Made by a program: the position numbers and the translations under genes | Source: DTU018 sp029550685 | GTDB lineage: Bacteria; Bacillota; Syntrophomonadia; Syntrophomonadales; Syntrophomonadaceae | DNA length: 64,000 nucleotides | NCBI GenBank assembly: GCA_035412805.1 | Contig: DAONVO010000003.1 | Span: forward strand, 3,538 to 67,537 | Direction of reading: 5' to 3' | Shown here: one piece after another, positions 17,919 through 29,536 of the stretch | How the letters are laid out: every line of letters starts with the position of its first letter | Position numbering within the stretch: the stretch's first letter is position 1 | The notes under the pieces: model-generated | What the model was told of the DNA's origin: nothing | Seen by the model: only the letters and a program-made list of their open reading frames with translations | The model's database searches: none

Positions 17919-19119
17919 TAAATTCCTCCTCCACCACATAGGATACATACTGATCGTTATCAACCTTGCCTGCTTTACCTTCCCGTACATAAAGACGCAT
18001 TAGACTGCCCAGAGCTAAAGTTTTCCTGATGGGCACTTCCACTTCATCTCCCACCTGGACCTCCAAATCCACCGGCAGCTCTACCAGGCACATCTGCATA
18101 AATACCTTGCCGCGAACTGGATATAGGTGGCCCTTATAAGACACCTTCATCTGCAGACGAGGAAAATGGAAATAGTTGAGTACAGTCTTGGCCAGAACTT
18201 TAAGCAGGTCGACTAATCCTGATGGACGGTTATCTACTGCCAGTGCCAACCCATCGTGGTATCCAACCGGAAGGACCGCTACTTTAGCCGCATGCTTCAA
18301 CCGGTAGGTCCGGTTATACCCAAGATAGCTGCCTTTTTTCAGGTTCCGTACAGATATAATCCGGCATTTGAAGCGATAGGGATCTCGCAATTCCAAGCGG
18401 TGACTAATTTTTCCCACCGGATGCTGCCCGGAAAGAAGGGTGCCTACTCTCACCGCATCCAGCTGCATATGGGGATAATTGAGAAGTACAGCACTGTTAG
18501 CGCAGTGACAGATGGGAATATGATATCCCCGGTCTTGCAGCTGGTTAATCACTTCCCTAAATCGCTTAAACTGGTTTAGGGTATAACGGGTATTACGTGC
18601 AGCTCCTTCTGCCATATGTGTATATATTCCTTCAATATATATGTTGGAATTTCGATTCAATGCCTCACAGCATTGCAAGGCCTGTTCCAGATCCATACCG
18701 AAACGTCCTAATCCAGTGTCAACTTTGAGATGAACGGTAGCTATTCGCTTTGATAAGCGGCTTACTTTATCAATTAATTCTGCCTCCGGTAACGAGGTAA
18801 TACTTAGGGTAATGTGGTTTTCCAGAGCTTCTTGTACTTGATCTTCAGTAATAAGCGGGGTCAGCAGCAAGATACTGCCCCGCAGACCACTGTGCCTTAA
18901 AGCCAGAGCTTCTTTAAGATAACTTACCGCAAAAAAGTCAACCCCTTGCTGGTAAAGAATGCGGGCTACTTCAGGTGCTCCATGTCCATAGGCATTAGCT
19001 TTTACTACAGCAATTAAACGAACTCCTTCCTGCAGACAGGAGCGAACCTGTTCCAAATTCCAGCGGATATCATCCACATCGATTTCGATCCATTTGTCAG
19101 CCCAGCCATCTGCTGTCAT
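17911..19119 (-). CDS. alr: Alanine racemase (divergent C-terminus)
   Basis: PLP enzyme making D-alanine for peptidoglycan. The PLP lysine is in AVVKANAYGHGAPEVA near residue 40. HLKVDTGLGRFGM and the GYNRTY tyrosine region near 267 are present, and VAVLPVGYHDGLAL follows. In the C-terminal motif most racemases read GRxxMDQ; here it is GKVFMQMCLVEL, so the usual Asp is Gln. That could change substrate or simply be tolerated. It is a full 402 residues, overlaps the FemAB gene by one base (TAATG), and overlaps sppA by eight. Confidence 0.88.
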   Translation of the reverse strand: MTADGWADKWIEIDVDDIRWNLEQVRSCLQEGVRLIAVVKANAYGHGAPEVARILYQQGVDFFAVSYLKEALALRHSGLRGSILLLTPLITEDQVQEALENHITLSITSLPEAELIDKVSRLSKRIATVHLKVDTGLGRFGMDLEQALQCCEALNRNSNIYIEGIYTHMAEGAARNTRYTLNQFKRFREVINQLQDRGYHIPICHCANSAVLLNYPHMQLDAVRVGTLLSGQHPVGKISHRLELRDPYRFKCRIISVRNLKKGSYLGYNRTYRLKHAAKVAVLPVGYHDGLALAVDNRPSGLVDLLKVLAKTVLNYFHFPRLQMKVSYKGHLYPVRGKVFMQMCLVELPVDLEVQVGDEVEVPIRKTLALGSLMRLYVREGKAGKVDNDQYVSYVVEEEFNE

Positions 19120-20189
19120 TAATCACCTGCTCCCTTTCTATGCCGCAGTTTCATGTAAACGGGCAGTACACGAGACCACAACCAGTCAAAAAGGGGCGAA
19201 TAAACCTGGTCATATTCCCCGACAAATTCCGTAAACTCCCCGCCAAATCCCTTTTTGAACCGGTACAAACCATATAGGGGATTATTTTCATCCAGGTCCC
19301 CGGATACCCCGCGGAAATCGTATATACTACATCCCTGTTGTTTGGCCCAGCGGATCATTTCCCACTGTATCAGATAGTTCGGCATGACATTGCGATGTTC
19401 ATTGCTGGAGGCCCCATACAGGTACCAAGCCTTGTCTCCTAAAATCATAGCCAGAGTAGCAGCTATAGCCTGGCCTTCATATTCAGCTATAAAAATCTGG
19501 CCGTACCCATTTAGCACCATGTACTCCCAGATCCATTCAAAATACTCATAGCCGCGGATTAAAAACTTGTCACGCTGGGCAGTTTCCAGGAGGATATCGT
19601 AAAAGGTTCGCAAATCCTCCTTGCTTTCCGCCTGGCGAATAACTACCCCCTTACGAGAGGCCAAGCGAATATTGTAACGCCATTTTTGGTGCATGTTTTC
19701 CAGTAAAACTGTTTCCGAAGGGGTAATATCCAAGCGAAAGACAAACCGGGGCTGAACTCCTTCAAAATCAAGGCCGGTTTCGTTTTTGCGAAATCCTAGG
19801 CGGCTTAGTATTTCAGCAAATCCTGTCTGGCGATGATCTACATCAGGATCAATTTTCAAAAAGATAGCTCCATGATCTTTGGCCACGCGGGCCGCCCCGT
19901 CAAACAAAGCCCGGCATAACTCTTCACTTTCCAGATCTACCACCGGCCCACGGGGAGAGTAAAAGATACATTTTTTCAAACCAGGTACCGGCAGAGGACG
20001 TTTTAGAATCAGCAGAGAGGCTCTGATTTCTCCATCTTCCTCCAGTATAAGAGGCAGCTTCTCCCATCCCATGCCTTGTTTAACCTGTCCCCATTCCCAC
20101 AACTGCAAGAAGTGGCCCTGGGGGTGAGTGGCGACAAAACGATTATAACGGTCCTTTTCATTCTTATCGATAATCCGGGTGGTAAACAT
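19119..20189 (-). CDS. FemAB-type peptidoglycan aminoacyltransferase
   Basis: About 356 residues with the twin-GNAT architecture of FemX/FemA, which add amino acids from aminoacyl-tRNA to the peptidoglycan stem. FLQLWEWGQVKQGMGW near residue 27, FKIDPDVD-like segment near 110, WYLYGASSNEHRNVMPNYL near 250 and IYDFRGVSGD near 285 are family blocks. There is no clear coiled-coil insertion of the kind that binds tRNA in FemA. Start ATG 20189 has AAGGAG eight bases before. Coupled to the alanine racemase, supporting a wall-synthesis role. Confidence 0.88.
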   Translation of the reverse strand: MFTTRIIDKNEKDRYNRFVATHPQGHFLQLWEWGQVKQGMGWEKLPLILEEDGEIRASLLILKRPLPVPGLKKCIFYSPRGPVVDLESEELCRALFDGAARVAKDHGAIFLKIDPDVDHRQTGFAEILSRLGFRKNETGLDFEGVQPRFVFRLDITPSETVLLENMHQKWRYNIRLASRKGVVIRQAESKEDLRTFYDILLETAQRDKFLIRGYEYFEWIWEYMVLNGYGQIFIAEYEGQAIAATLAMILGDKAWYLYGASSNEHRNVMPNYLIQWEMIRWAKQQGCSIYDFRGVSGDLDENNPLYGLYRFKKGFGGEFTEFVGEYDQVYSPLFDWLWSRVLPVYMKLRHRKGAGD

Positions 20190-20497
20190 CACTGTCTCCT
20201 TTGTTAGGGTTTTGTCAGCTAGTATCGCCTATTTTGGTCTTATCCATGATTCTTTTCGTCACTATCCCGCCAAATGCCTGCCCGGCAGCAAATAATTATT
20301 ACTGAATAAAGCCAGGGTTGCCTAAATCAGCCTTTAAACCGCAAAATATGTTGTTAAAATTCTTAATTTTCCGAATTTAGCTACGTGAGAGGATTATATA
20401 TTTTTTGTGCGAATATTCTAATATATACAAAAACAACGGTAGTTATGGGTAATTATTACTCGACTTGGGGTAAGGAAAGTTTTAGGGGGGGTTAATA
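20190..20497. promoter_or_regulatory. AT-rich divergent regulatory stretch
   Basis: 308 bases between the divergent FemAB and CoA-transferase genes; no gene. Two dyads stand out. One is AAAATT-CTT-AATTTT at 20356-20370, within TTGTTAA-aattc-TTAATTT, and the other is GAATATTC at 20411-20418. Either could be an operator for the CoA-transferase. No confident -35/-10 pair could be assigned. Confidence 0.4.
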
Positions 20498-21865
20498 TTG
20501 AGAAGTTATTTGGAGGAATACAAAAGCAAACTAATTACTGCTGAAAAAGCAGCCCAACTGGTTCAATCAAATTCTATTATTGACTATGGCATGTTCGCTA
20601 CCAAACCAGTTGATTTTGATGCTGCTCTGGGAAAACGTGCCGGGGATGGACTGGAAAACGTGGCTATCCGTGGCACTGGATCAATTTTACCTATTCCCGA
20701 AGTTATTAAAAACGATCCTGAGCAAAAAACCTTTCAATATTTTAGCTGGTATTTCACTTTATTGGATCGCAAGGCCTGCGATATGGGTTTGGCAGTTCAT
20801 AATCCCTTTAATTATCATGAAGCCACTTTGTTAGCTTACAACCCGGATTTCTCCCATCTTTGGCCTGATGTATGGGTTTGCCAGGTAGCTCCTATGGATA
20901 AACATGGCTGCTTCAATTTCGGGCTGGCCAACTCTCATAATCGAGGATTAGCCTTGAATGCTAAAATAGCTATTGTAGAAGTAAATGAGAACATGCCCGT
21001 ATGCTTGGGCGGTAATGACGAATACGTACATATAAGCGAGATTGATTATATCATTGAGGGATCTAATACTCCCATCTTTACTACACCGCCACCCCCAGAT
21101 CCATCTCCCGAGGACCGTAAAATTGCGGAATATATAATGGAGGAAATTGGGGACGGAGCGATGATTCAGCTGGGTATAGGCGCTATGCCTAACCTTATCG
21201 GCAACCTGCTTGCCGAGTCAGATTTGAAGGACCTGGGTATTCAGAGTGAAATGTTCTGTGATGCCTTCGTGCGTATGTATGAAACCGGCAAAGTAACCAA
21301 TGCTAAAAAAGCCTATGATATAAACAAGAGTACCTACTCCTTCTGCCTAGGTACCCAGGATACCTATGATTTTCTGGATCGCAATCCCCGGGTAGCCTCC
21401 TGCACTGTAAACTACACTAATGATCCCTACCGGGTGGCCATGCACGATAATGTGGTCGCCATTAATAACATTCTCGAGATAGACCTGCTGTCCCAGGTCT
21501 GCTCAGAAACTTCCGGTCTGCGGCAAATCTCAGGAACTGGAGGCCAGCTGGATTTTGTGGTGGGTGCTTTCCATTCCAAAGGCGGCAAGGCTTTTCTTGC
21601 CTTCTCCTCTACCTATAAGGACAAACAAGGCAAGATTCATTCCCGAATTCGTCCTATGCTGACTCCGGGTGCAGTGGTTACGGTACCTCGTACCCAGGTG
21701 CATTGGGTAGTAACCGAATATGGCAAAGCCAACCTAAAGGCTACGTCTGTTTGGGGACGAGCAGAAGCCTTGATAAATTTGGCCCATCCCGATTTCCGCG
21801 ATGAACTGTTGGCCGCCGCTAAGGAAATGAAAATCTGGTCGCGCACCAACCGCATACCTTTCTAA
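20498..21865 (+). CDS. Acetyl-CoA hydrolase/CoA-transferase family protein
   Basis: 455 residues of the Cat1/Cat2-type CoA-transferase family, which move CoA between acetate and acyl-CoAs such as butyryl-, 4-hydroxybutyryl- or succinyl-CoA. QLGIGAMPN near residue 225 and GTGGQLDFVVGAFHSKGGKA near 350 are the CoA-binding and oxyanion regions. The Glu in IQSEMFCDAF near residue 248 aligns with the family's catalytic glutamate. The substrate cannot be read from sequence; a butyrate/acetate role fits a syntroph (inference). The ATG-equivalent start TTG has an AGGGGGG site. It stands alone, with its own regulatory region. Confidence 0.9.
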   Translation: MRSYLEEYKSKLITAEKAAQLVQSNSIIDYGMFATKPVDFDAALGKRAGDGLENVAIRGTGSILPIPEVIKNDPEQKTFQYFSWYFTLLDRKACDMGLAVHNPFNYHEATLLAYNPDFSHLWPDVWVCQVAPMDKHGCFNFGLANSHNRGLALNAKIAIVEVNENMPVCLGGNDEYVHISEIDYIIEGSNTPIFTTPPPPDPSPEDRKIAEYIMEEIGDGAMIQLGIGAMPNLIGNLLAESDLKDLGIQSEMFCDAFVRMYETGKVTNAKKAYDINKSTYSFCLGTQDTYDFLDRNPRVASCTVNYTNDPYRVAMHDNVVAINNILEIDLLSQVCSETSGLRQISGTGGQLDFVVGAFHSKGGKAFLAFSSTYKDKQGKIHSRIRPMLTPGAVVTVPRTQVHWVVTEYGKANLKATSVWGRAEALINLAHPDFRDELLAAAKEMKIWSRTNRIPF

Positions 21866-21877
21866 ACAGAAAACTTT

Positions 21878-21902
21878 AGGGCAGTATCGCAGATACTGCC
21901 CT
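21878..21902 (+). repeat. Terminator hairpin, first of two identical copies
   Basis: 25 bp, GGGCAGTATC-GCA-GATACTGCCC with flanking A/T. Identical to 22057-22081. On its left it has AAAACTTT but no T tract on its right, so it ends transcripts poorly in the plus direction. Confidence 0.85.
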
Positions 21903-22056
21903 CAGCGTGTCAAAAAAGCTATTAGAAGTTGGATATTTGAGATTGCCACGCCCCTTTCAGGGGCTCGCAATGACCCAAACGGTGGCTTTCGGTTCTGTCA
22001 TCGCGAGGAGCGTAGCGACGTGGCGATCTCTTTAAATGGACTTCTTAGACAGTCTG
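21903..22056 (+). mobile_element. Family C element inserted in the terminator (154 bp)
   Basis: The segment between the two identical hairpins has inverted ends. The left reads CAG..TGTC, later AGAAGT and GAGATTGCCACG. The complement of the right reads CAG..TGTC, AGAAGT and GAGATCGCCACG. Its middle carries CTCGCAATGAC and GTCATCGCGAG, the family C arms. No coding capacity. Read as a MITE-like insertion. Confidence 0.7.
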
Positions 22057-22090
22057 AGGGCAGTATCGCAGATACTGCCCTTTTTATTTG
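22057..22090 (+). terminator. Terminator hairpin, second copy, with T tract
   Basis: The same 25-bp hairpin followed by TTTTTATTT. This copy can act as the rho-independent terminator for the CoA-transferase. Together with the A-rich left flank of the first copy, the ancestral site was probably one bidirectional terminator shared with pyrG. Confidence 0.8.
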
Positions 22091-22107
22091 CTGTTAATTG
22101 GCTGGCC

Positions 22108-24443
<2,336 letters not shown>

Positions 24444-24447
24444 AATA

Positions 24448-24681
24448 TCACTCCTCAGGACGAATGCGGTTGGTATCGTAAAACCAGTAGCCATCCCCTT
24501 GATGAACCAAACGGTTGTCCAGATTAAGTCTGGTATAAATTGAAGTCAGGGAATAATCGTCCTGGCTTCGTCCCATCCGCTTACTTATTTCCTTGACCAA
24601 ATCCAAGTAATAAACGGGTTCCTGTTTTTCCAGCAATATCTCCACTGCCCAATCCGCTTCACTGCGTTTTCTCTGGTGCAT
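24448..24681 (-). CDS. Small HARE-HTH protein, RNA polymerase delta N-domain-like
   Basis: 77 residues. The pattern of YYLDLVKEISKRMG followed by YSLTSIYTRLNLDNRLVHQG and GYWFY matches the HARE-HTH domain, which is the folded N-terminal part of RNA polymerase delta (RpoE of Firmicutes). The long acidic tail of delta is missing; only PEE remains. Position close to pyrG supports orthology with rpoE. It may bind polymerase without the tail's nucleic-acid-displacing action (inference). ATG with GGAGG seven bases before; ends five bases before the hydrolase start. Confidence 0.75.
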   Translation of the reverse strand: MHQRKRSEADWAVEILLEKQEPVYYLDLVKEISKRMGRSQDDYSLTSIYTRLNLDNRLVHQGDGYWFYDTNRIRPEE

Positions 24682-24693
24682 TACTAAAACCTC

Positions 24694-26376
24694 CTACATT
24701 TGCTCGGGCGCACTTACACCCAGTATTTGCAAAGCGTTTTTTATGGTGATGCGAGTAGCCTCCATCAGGAGTAAGCGTGCATCCTGCAGCTGCTGGTTTT
24801 CATTTAATACCCGGTGATGGTTGTAGAAACTATGAAATAATCCGGCCAAATCCAAGGCATACCTGGCAATACGATGAGGTGCCAGGGTACGGGCCGCTAT
24901 TTTTATCTCTTCCGGGAAATCCGCCAGCTTACGCAGCAGGGCCACTTCCTCTTCTTCTTTTAACAGACTGGTATCGATCTGATCGGCCGCGCTCATCTGT
25001 GTGCCGGCAGTTTTCGCCTGCCGGAAAATGCTGCATATACGGGCATGAGCATACTGTACATAATAAACCGGGTTTTCCTGGCTTTGCTGTTTGGCCAATT
25101 CCAGGTCAAAATCAAGATGACTGTCAGGGCTGCGCATAACAAAGAAAAATCGAGCAGCATCTTTACCCACTTCTTCAATTAGCTCATCGAGGGTTACTGT
25201 GGTTCCGGTACGTTTGGACATTCGTACCAGATTACCTTTGCGATATAGCCTCACCAACTGCATAAGTACAATATCCAGGCGGTTGGGATCAATGCCTAAA
25301 GCTTGCATAGCCCCTTTCATACGGGCAACGTGGCCATGATGGTCAGCCCCCCACACATTGATTACCCAGTCAAAACCTCGCTCAAATTTATTACGGTGGT
25401 AGGCAATATCAGCAGCAAAATAGGTGGGCAGTCCATTAGCCCTCTTGACTACCTCGTCTTTTTCATCCCCGAAGAGGGTTGACTTAAACCACAGCGCTCC
25501 TTCACTTTCATAAATAAATCCCTTCTGCTCCAATTCTGCCAACACCTGGTCAACTTCCCCGCTCTCATGCAGGGTCCTTTCATGAAACCATACATCATAA
25601 TGGATACCGAAGTTGGCCAGGGTATTTTTTATATAGTCTACCTTTTCATGCAAGGCATACTCAACTATGATGGATCGCCGCTTATCAGGGGACATGTCCC
25701 CCAAATCTTTGCCGTACTGGGCTATTATTCGTTTAACGGTATCAATAACATCCTGTCCGGCATAACCGTTATCGGGGAAAGAAACATTGTGGCCAGTTAG
25801 CTGAAGATACCGGGCTTCCAGGGAATCGGCAAAAATCTCAATCTGGTTGCCGGCGTCATTTACATAAAATTCCCTTTCCACCTGATAACCAGCCCGTTCC
25901 AGTATGTTAGCCAGGGAATCGCCAATAGCCCCTCCCCGGGCATTTCCCATATGTAAATTACCAGTAGGATTGGCACTCACAAATTCTACCTGAACCTTAC
26001 CCTGCCGGTTTGGATTGCAGCCATAGGCATCCCCCAGGTTGTATATCAGCCGAGGCACTTCATATAGCCAAGTTTTGCTCAGGAAAAAATTGATGAACCC
26101 AGCCCCCGCAACCTCAATCCTCTCCAACTGGGGATCTGGGCTTTGCTGCATAATACCTACCAGTATATCGGCAATTTTGCGAGGAGCCATACGGGCCTGG
26201 CGAGCCAACAACATGGCTATATTAACAGCAAAATCCCCATGTTCTTTCTCCCGTGGGACCTCTACTACAAAGTCAGGAATAGTGTCAATGGTCAACAACT
26301 CATTTTTCACGGCCTGGTTTACTGCATCGGTTATTTTTTCCCTTATAGATTGTTGAATTGATTCAATTGGGCTCAT
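24694..26376 (-). CDS. argS: Arginyl-tRNA synthetase
   Basis: Charges tRNA-Arg. Class I features: [15 protein letters not shown] near residue 130 is the HIGH motif (HMGN here), and [16 protein letters not shown] near 385 is the KMSKS equivalent. The N-terminal Add-1 tRNA-binding domain and the C-terminal DALR anticodon-binding domain (ending [13 protein letters not shown]) are complete. 560 residues, normal. GGAGG precedes the ATG. It is 12 bases from the delta-like gene, so these are probably co-transcribed. Confidence 0.97.
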   Translation of the reverse strand: MSPIESIQQSIREKITDAVNQAVKNELLTIDTIPDFVVEVPREKEHGDFAVNIAMLLARQARMAPRKIADILVGIMQQSPDPQLERIEVAGAGFINFFLSKTWLYEVPRLIYNLGDAYGCNPNRQGKVQVEFVSANPTGNLHMGNARGGAIGDSLANILERAGYQVEREFYVNDAGNQIEIFADSLEARYLQLTGHNVSFPDNGYAGQDVIDTVKRIIAQYGKDLGDMSPDKRRSIIVEYALHEKVDYIKNTLANFGIHYDVWFHERTLHESGEVDQVLAELEQKGFIYESEGALWFKSTLFGDEKDEVVKRANGLPTYFAADIAYHRNKFERGFDWVINVWGADHHGHVARMKGAMQALGIDPNRLDIVLMQLVRLYRKGNLVRMSKRTGTTVTLDELIEEVGKDAARFFFVMRSPDSHLDFDLELAKQQSQENPVYYVQYAHARICSIFRQAKTAGTQMSAADQIDTSLLKEEEEVALLRKLADFPEEIKIAARTLAPHRIARYALDLAGLFHSFYNHHRVLNENQQLQDARLLLMEATRITIKNALQILGVSAPEQM

Positions 26377-26407
26377 CCCTTACCTCCTGCACCTGCTGCA
26401 TATATAA

Positions 26408-26454
26408 TCCCTGTTCAAAAAGCCGTTTAATAAGGTGAAACTTATGAACAGGGA
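26408..26454 (-). other. Stem-loop in the argS leader
   Basis: A perfect 10-bp inverted repeat TCCCTGTTCA/TGAACAGGGA encloses a second small stem ATAAG/CTTAT. It lies 32 to 78 bases before the argS start on its strand, and about 33 bases after the M1 peptidase stop. It has no T tract, so it looks like a leader or processing structure and not a classic terminator. No T-box sequence is present. Confidence 0.6.
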
Positions 26455-26486
26455 ATTGGTCCAAGTTACTATCATGGGCTGTATTT

Positions 26487-27953
26487 TTATTCATTATGAT
26501 AATTAAACCAACTATTAAAGTATTCTTGCATATCACGATGAGCTTCCTGCTGGATTACCTGCAATAAATCGCCAGTGGTCGCTATCTGGAAACGATAATT
26601 CGCCAGATAACGGCGCAGAACCTGCTTAACCTTTTCTTCACCTAATTCCTTCTCTAACCCCCACCAAAAGGACTCGCCCCCCGTATAAGCAGTGGAATAA
26701 TAATCATCACGGGAATGCATGTCCTTCAGCTCCCTGGCCAGGTTGATTCTGGCACCGGCCTTACTGCCCTTTGATGTCTGGTCCTGCTGGTTTAAGTATT
26801 TATATGCTCCCCAGTTGGCCAAGCCTTCGTCCAGCCAGGGTTCACGCACCTGGTCATTGCCTACCAGCCCGTACCACCACTGATGAGCAGCCTCATGAGC
26901 CAGCAGGAAACGGGTTTGCTGCTGGTCAGCACCTGGGCGCAGCAATTCCTTTGAAAGGAATATTATACCTGAATACTCCATACCATGGAAGCCCTGCATA
27001 GGTACAAATACCACCTTGAATTCCGGGTAAGGATAAGACCCCCAGGTACAGGAGAAGAAATCTAAAATATCAATGGTCTCCTGCAGCATTGAGTCCAGGC
27101 TGGCATGGGCTTGATCCGGAGCATGTATGGAAACGGTATACTTCTGTTCCGTCTCTTTCAGAGCCTGATACTGGTGAGAAACCACTATTGCAAAATCGCG
27201 AACATTTTCGGCAATCACGGTAATAAACTGTCGTCCATTATCTTCTGCTATTGTTTCCACAACACTCCCTGTTGATACCATACTATAGGCTTCGGGAATG
27301 TTCAAGCGCACCACGTAATCAGCACAATTCAAGCAGAAGGGATCACCAAAATCTGAATCATAGGAGATTCTCCAGCCCCGATCATCATATACATTCAGGA
27401 CGGGATAAAAGTGGCCCAGCATAAATACCCCGTCTTTATAGCCATAGCGATATGATAATCGGGGTATTCGAGCCTTCCATTTCATCTCTACAGCAATATC
27501 CTGACCGGGGAGAATCTCCTCGGCAGGAATCAACTGCAGGGAAACCCCTTCTTTAATATAATCAACCGGTTTATAGTTGACCAGGATTTCTTCAAATTCT
27601 ATTCCGGCTGGTTCAAATCCTGCATAGTAAGCAGAAGCCGGAGCAGGTGTGGCTGCGGAGTTACGAAAGGCATCCGGGTAAATAGTAAACCAGAGCTCAG
27701 ATAAAACCTGGCCGCAGGTATTATTGGTGGTTAAGATTGTAGTACCATGCAAGGTTCTGGTGTTAATGTCCAGATAAAGACTCATCCGGTACAGAGTTTT
27801 ACCCGGTGCCGGAAATGTGGAAGCCGTTTCCGGCTTATTGCTGGCAGGTAAGGTAGCGGCTACTTGGGTGCTGGACTGGTTACCGTTCCAGAAAAAGTAA
27901 CTTGAACTTATCAGTACAGCCACGATTACTATAAACCAGAACTTCCTTCCCAT
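26487..27953 (-). CDS. M1-family metallopeptidase, membrane-anchored
   Basis: 488 residues of the aminopeptidase N (gluzincin) family. One N-terminal helix (FWFIVIVAVLISSSYFFW) anchors it outside the membrane. The zinc site HEAAHQWWYG near residue 352, followed by WLDEGLANWGAYKY, gives HExxH-(18)-E. GFHGMEYSG a little earlier is a variant of the GAMEN exopeptidase motif; its altered form (HGMEYS) leaves aminopeptidase activity less certain. Shorter than classic APN, lacking the C-terminal helical domain. Substrate unknown. Confidence 0.87.
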   Translation of the reverse strand: MGRKFWFIVIVAVLISSSYFFWNGNQSSTQVAATLPASNKPETASTFPAPGKTLYRMSLYLDINTRTLHGTTILTTNNTCGQVLSELWFTIYPDAFRNSAATPAPASAYYAGFEPAGIEFEEILVNYKPVDYIKEGVSLQLIPAEEILPGQDIAVEMKWKARIPRLSYRYGYKDGVFMLGHFYPVLNVYDDRGWRISYDSDFGDPFCLNCADYVVRLNIPEAYSMVSTGSVVETIAEDNGRQFITVIAENVRDFAIVVSHQYQALKETEQKYTVSIHAPDQAHASLDSMLQETIDILDFFSCTWGSYPYPEFKVVFVPMQGFHGMEYSGIIFLSKELLRPGADQQQTRFLLAHEAAHQWWYGLVGNDQVREPWLDEGLANWGAYKYLNQQDQTSKGSKAGARINLARELKDMHSRDDYYSTAYTGGESFWWGLEKELGEEKVKQVLRRYLANYRFQIATTGDLLQVIQQEAHRDMQEYFNSWFNYHNE

Positions 27954-28005
27954 GCTCCACCACCTTTTCTTACCGGACTGGGGACTTGTCCCAGATCACA
28001 ATAGG

Positions 28006-29514
28006 TTAATACAGCACCAGGTCTTCACGATAATCCTTCTGCAGATCCTGCTCCAGGAAGTTTAGAAACCGCACCAGCATCGAGGAAGCCTCTCCCCGGG
28101 TCAAGACCTGGTTGGGGTTTAACCGGTTATGGGAATCCCCGCTGATCAGGCCAATTTCACGGGCTACATAAACACTGTCGATAGCCCAGTTAGGAATAGC
28201 TTGATCATCGGAAAAGGAAGTACGATACCCAGGTGTGGGGGCCATACTTTCAAACCCTAATGCCCTTACCATAATAGTGATGGCCTGGGCCCTGGTCAAA
28301 GAATTTTCCGGTCCGAATAGCTGATCGGTTATACCGCTGATTATCCCCTTATCTACACCATCCTTAATGTACTGGTAATCAGGGGATGAGACGGGAACAT
28401 CCAAGAATGGTGAAACTTCCTCAGTTTTGGAACGGCTGCGGGAAGTTTTCGGCTTTTCCTCTATAGAGGCCCGCATATTGGCTCCTTTGACTATAGCCCG
28501 GGTAAATTCAGCCCTGGTCATGGGAGCATCAGGAGCAAAGAAAGCAGGAGTTCCTTCAAAAACATCCAGGGAATAAAGCTTTTCAATATCATCCTGAGCC
28601 CAATGTCCGGCTACATCTCTAAACTTGGGCACCACTAATCTTTCAATGCGCGGGGACATTTCCAGATTCAGCTCCACGCTGCCGCGCAGGCGGCTGCTTG
28701 AAACTTGCCCATTGGTTATACGGGGCAGATTGTAATCATAGCGGGAATACATACTCTGATTGGTTATGCGGCTGTGTCCGCCGGAAAAGCTGGACAGATT
28801 GGCTTGATTGTCAGAGTACTTCAGGGTCTTGGTCATGCTATCTGAAGCCATTACGGATACCGTTCCTTGCCAGGACAAGTCTCTAGTTTGTTGTCTGTCC
28901 TCATCCTCCTGGTTAACAACCCGGTTATATTCAATGATATACTCCAATTGCTGGGTCTCGGTCTTACCCCAGAAATTTTCATAGCCCACCATAGCTCCAC
29001 TGATGTCCATGGTTACTTTACCCTGATTTTTATTTATTACATAAGTTTTACGGGCTTTAAGACTACCAGAATAATAGTCTGAAGCCGGACGGTTATCAAT
29101 AAGATCCGAACGGGAGAATTGATAGTCGCTTAATTCATATCGATCAGATCCGATCTCAATCTTTTCCGAAAACTTTTCCACTTCCATCTGGGCCGTAGTC
29201 TGACCTTTATCACTGTGCTTAGACAGGGTGGTTTTATAGGTAATGGACCGGTTTAGCTCCCCTGGGTAAGCGGGATCAGCCGAGGATAGTTTCAGCCGGT
29301 AAGTAATGGTACGGCTGTCATCCTTTTCTGAGACTTTAATATTGACGTTTTTCCCGCTGCCGGTAAACTTTATGGGAACGCCGCTTACAAATACTACTTC
29401 TTCGTATTCATATTCATTATTTACCCCTCCCCCAAAATCAGGAGGGGCTGCATAAGCCTTCGGTCCCACCAGCACAAAACCTAGTAGCGTTACAATCAGT
29501 ACAAATTTTTTCAT
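28006..29514 (-). CDS. S-layer homology (SLH) domain surface protein
   Basis: 502 residues with a signal peptide (FVLIVTLLGFVLVGPKAYA). The first ~280 residues are beta-rich and unrecognised. Three SLH modules follow: FRDVAGHWAQDDIEKL near 305, FLDVPVSSPDYQYIKDGV near 375, and FSDDQAIPNWAIDSV near 440. SLH triplets bind pyruvylated wall polymers, holding the protein on the cell surface. It is the last of three closely spaced secreted-protein genes (22 bases after the next upstream one). The N-terminal part may interact with the large IPT/TIG protein (inference from context). Confidence 0.9.
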   Translation of the reverse strand: MKKFVLIVTLLGFVLVGPKAYAAPPDFGGGVNNEYEYEEVVFVSGVPIKFTGSGKNVNIKVSEKDDSRTITYRLKLSSADPAYPGELNRSITYKTTLSKHSDKGQTTAQMEVEKFSEKIEIGSDRYELSDYQFSRSDLIDNRPASDYYSGSLKARKTYVINKNQGKVTMDISGAMVGYENFWGKTETQQLEYIIEYNRVVNQEDEDRQQTRDLSWQGTVSVMASDSMTKTLKYSDNQANLSSFSGGHSRITNQSMYSRYDYNLPRITNGQVSSSRLRGSVELNLEMSPRIERLVVPKFRDVAGHWAQDDIEKLYSLDVFEGTPAFFAPDAPMTRAEFTRAIVKGANMRASIEEKPKTSRSRSKTEEVSPFLDVPVSSPDYQYIKDGVDKGIISGITDQLFGPENSLTRAQAITIMVRALGFESMAPTPGYRTSFSDDQAIPNWAIDSVYVAREIGLISGDSHNRLNPNQVLTRGEASSMLVRFLNFLEQDLQKDYREDLVLY

Positions 29515-29536
29515 GTTACTCTCCTTTGACCAATTG

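Noticed and set aside
26408..26454. T-box leader for argS
   Set aside because: There is a stem-loop but no T-box motif, no antiterminator and too little space.
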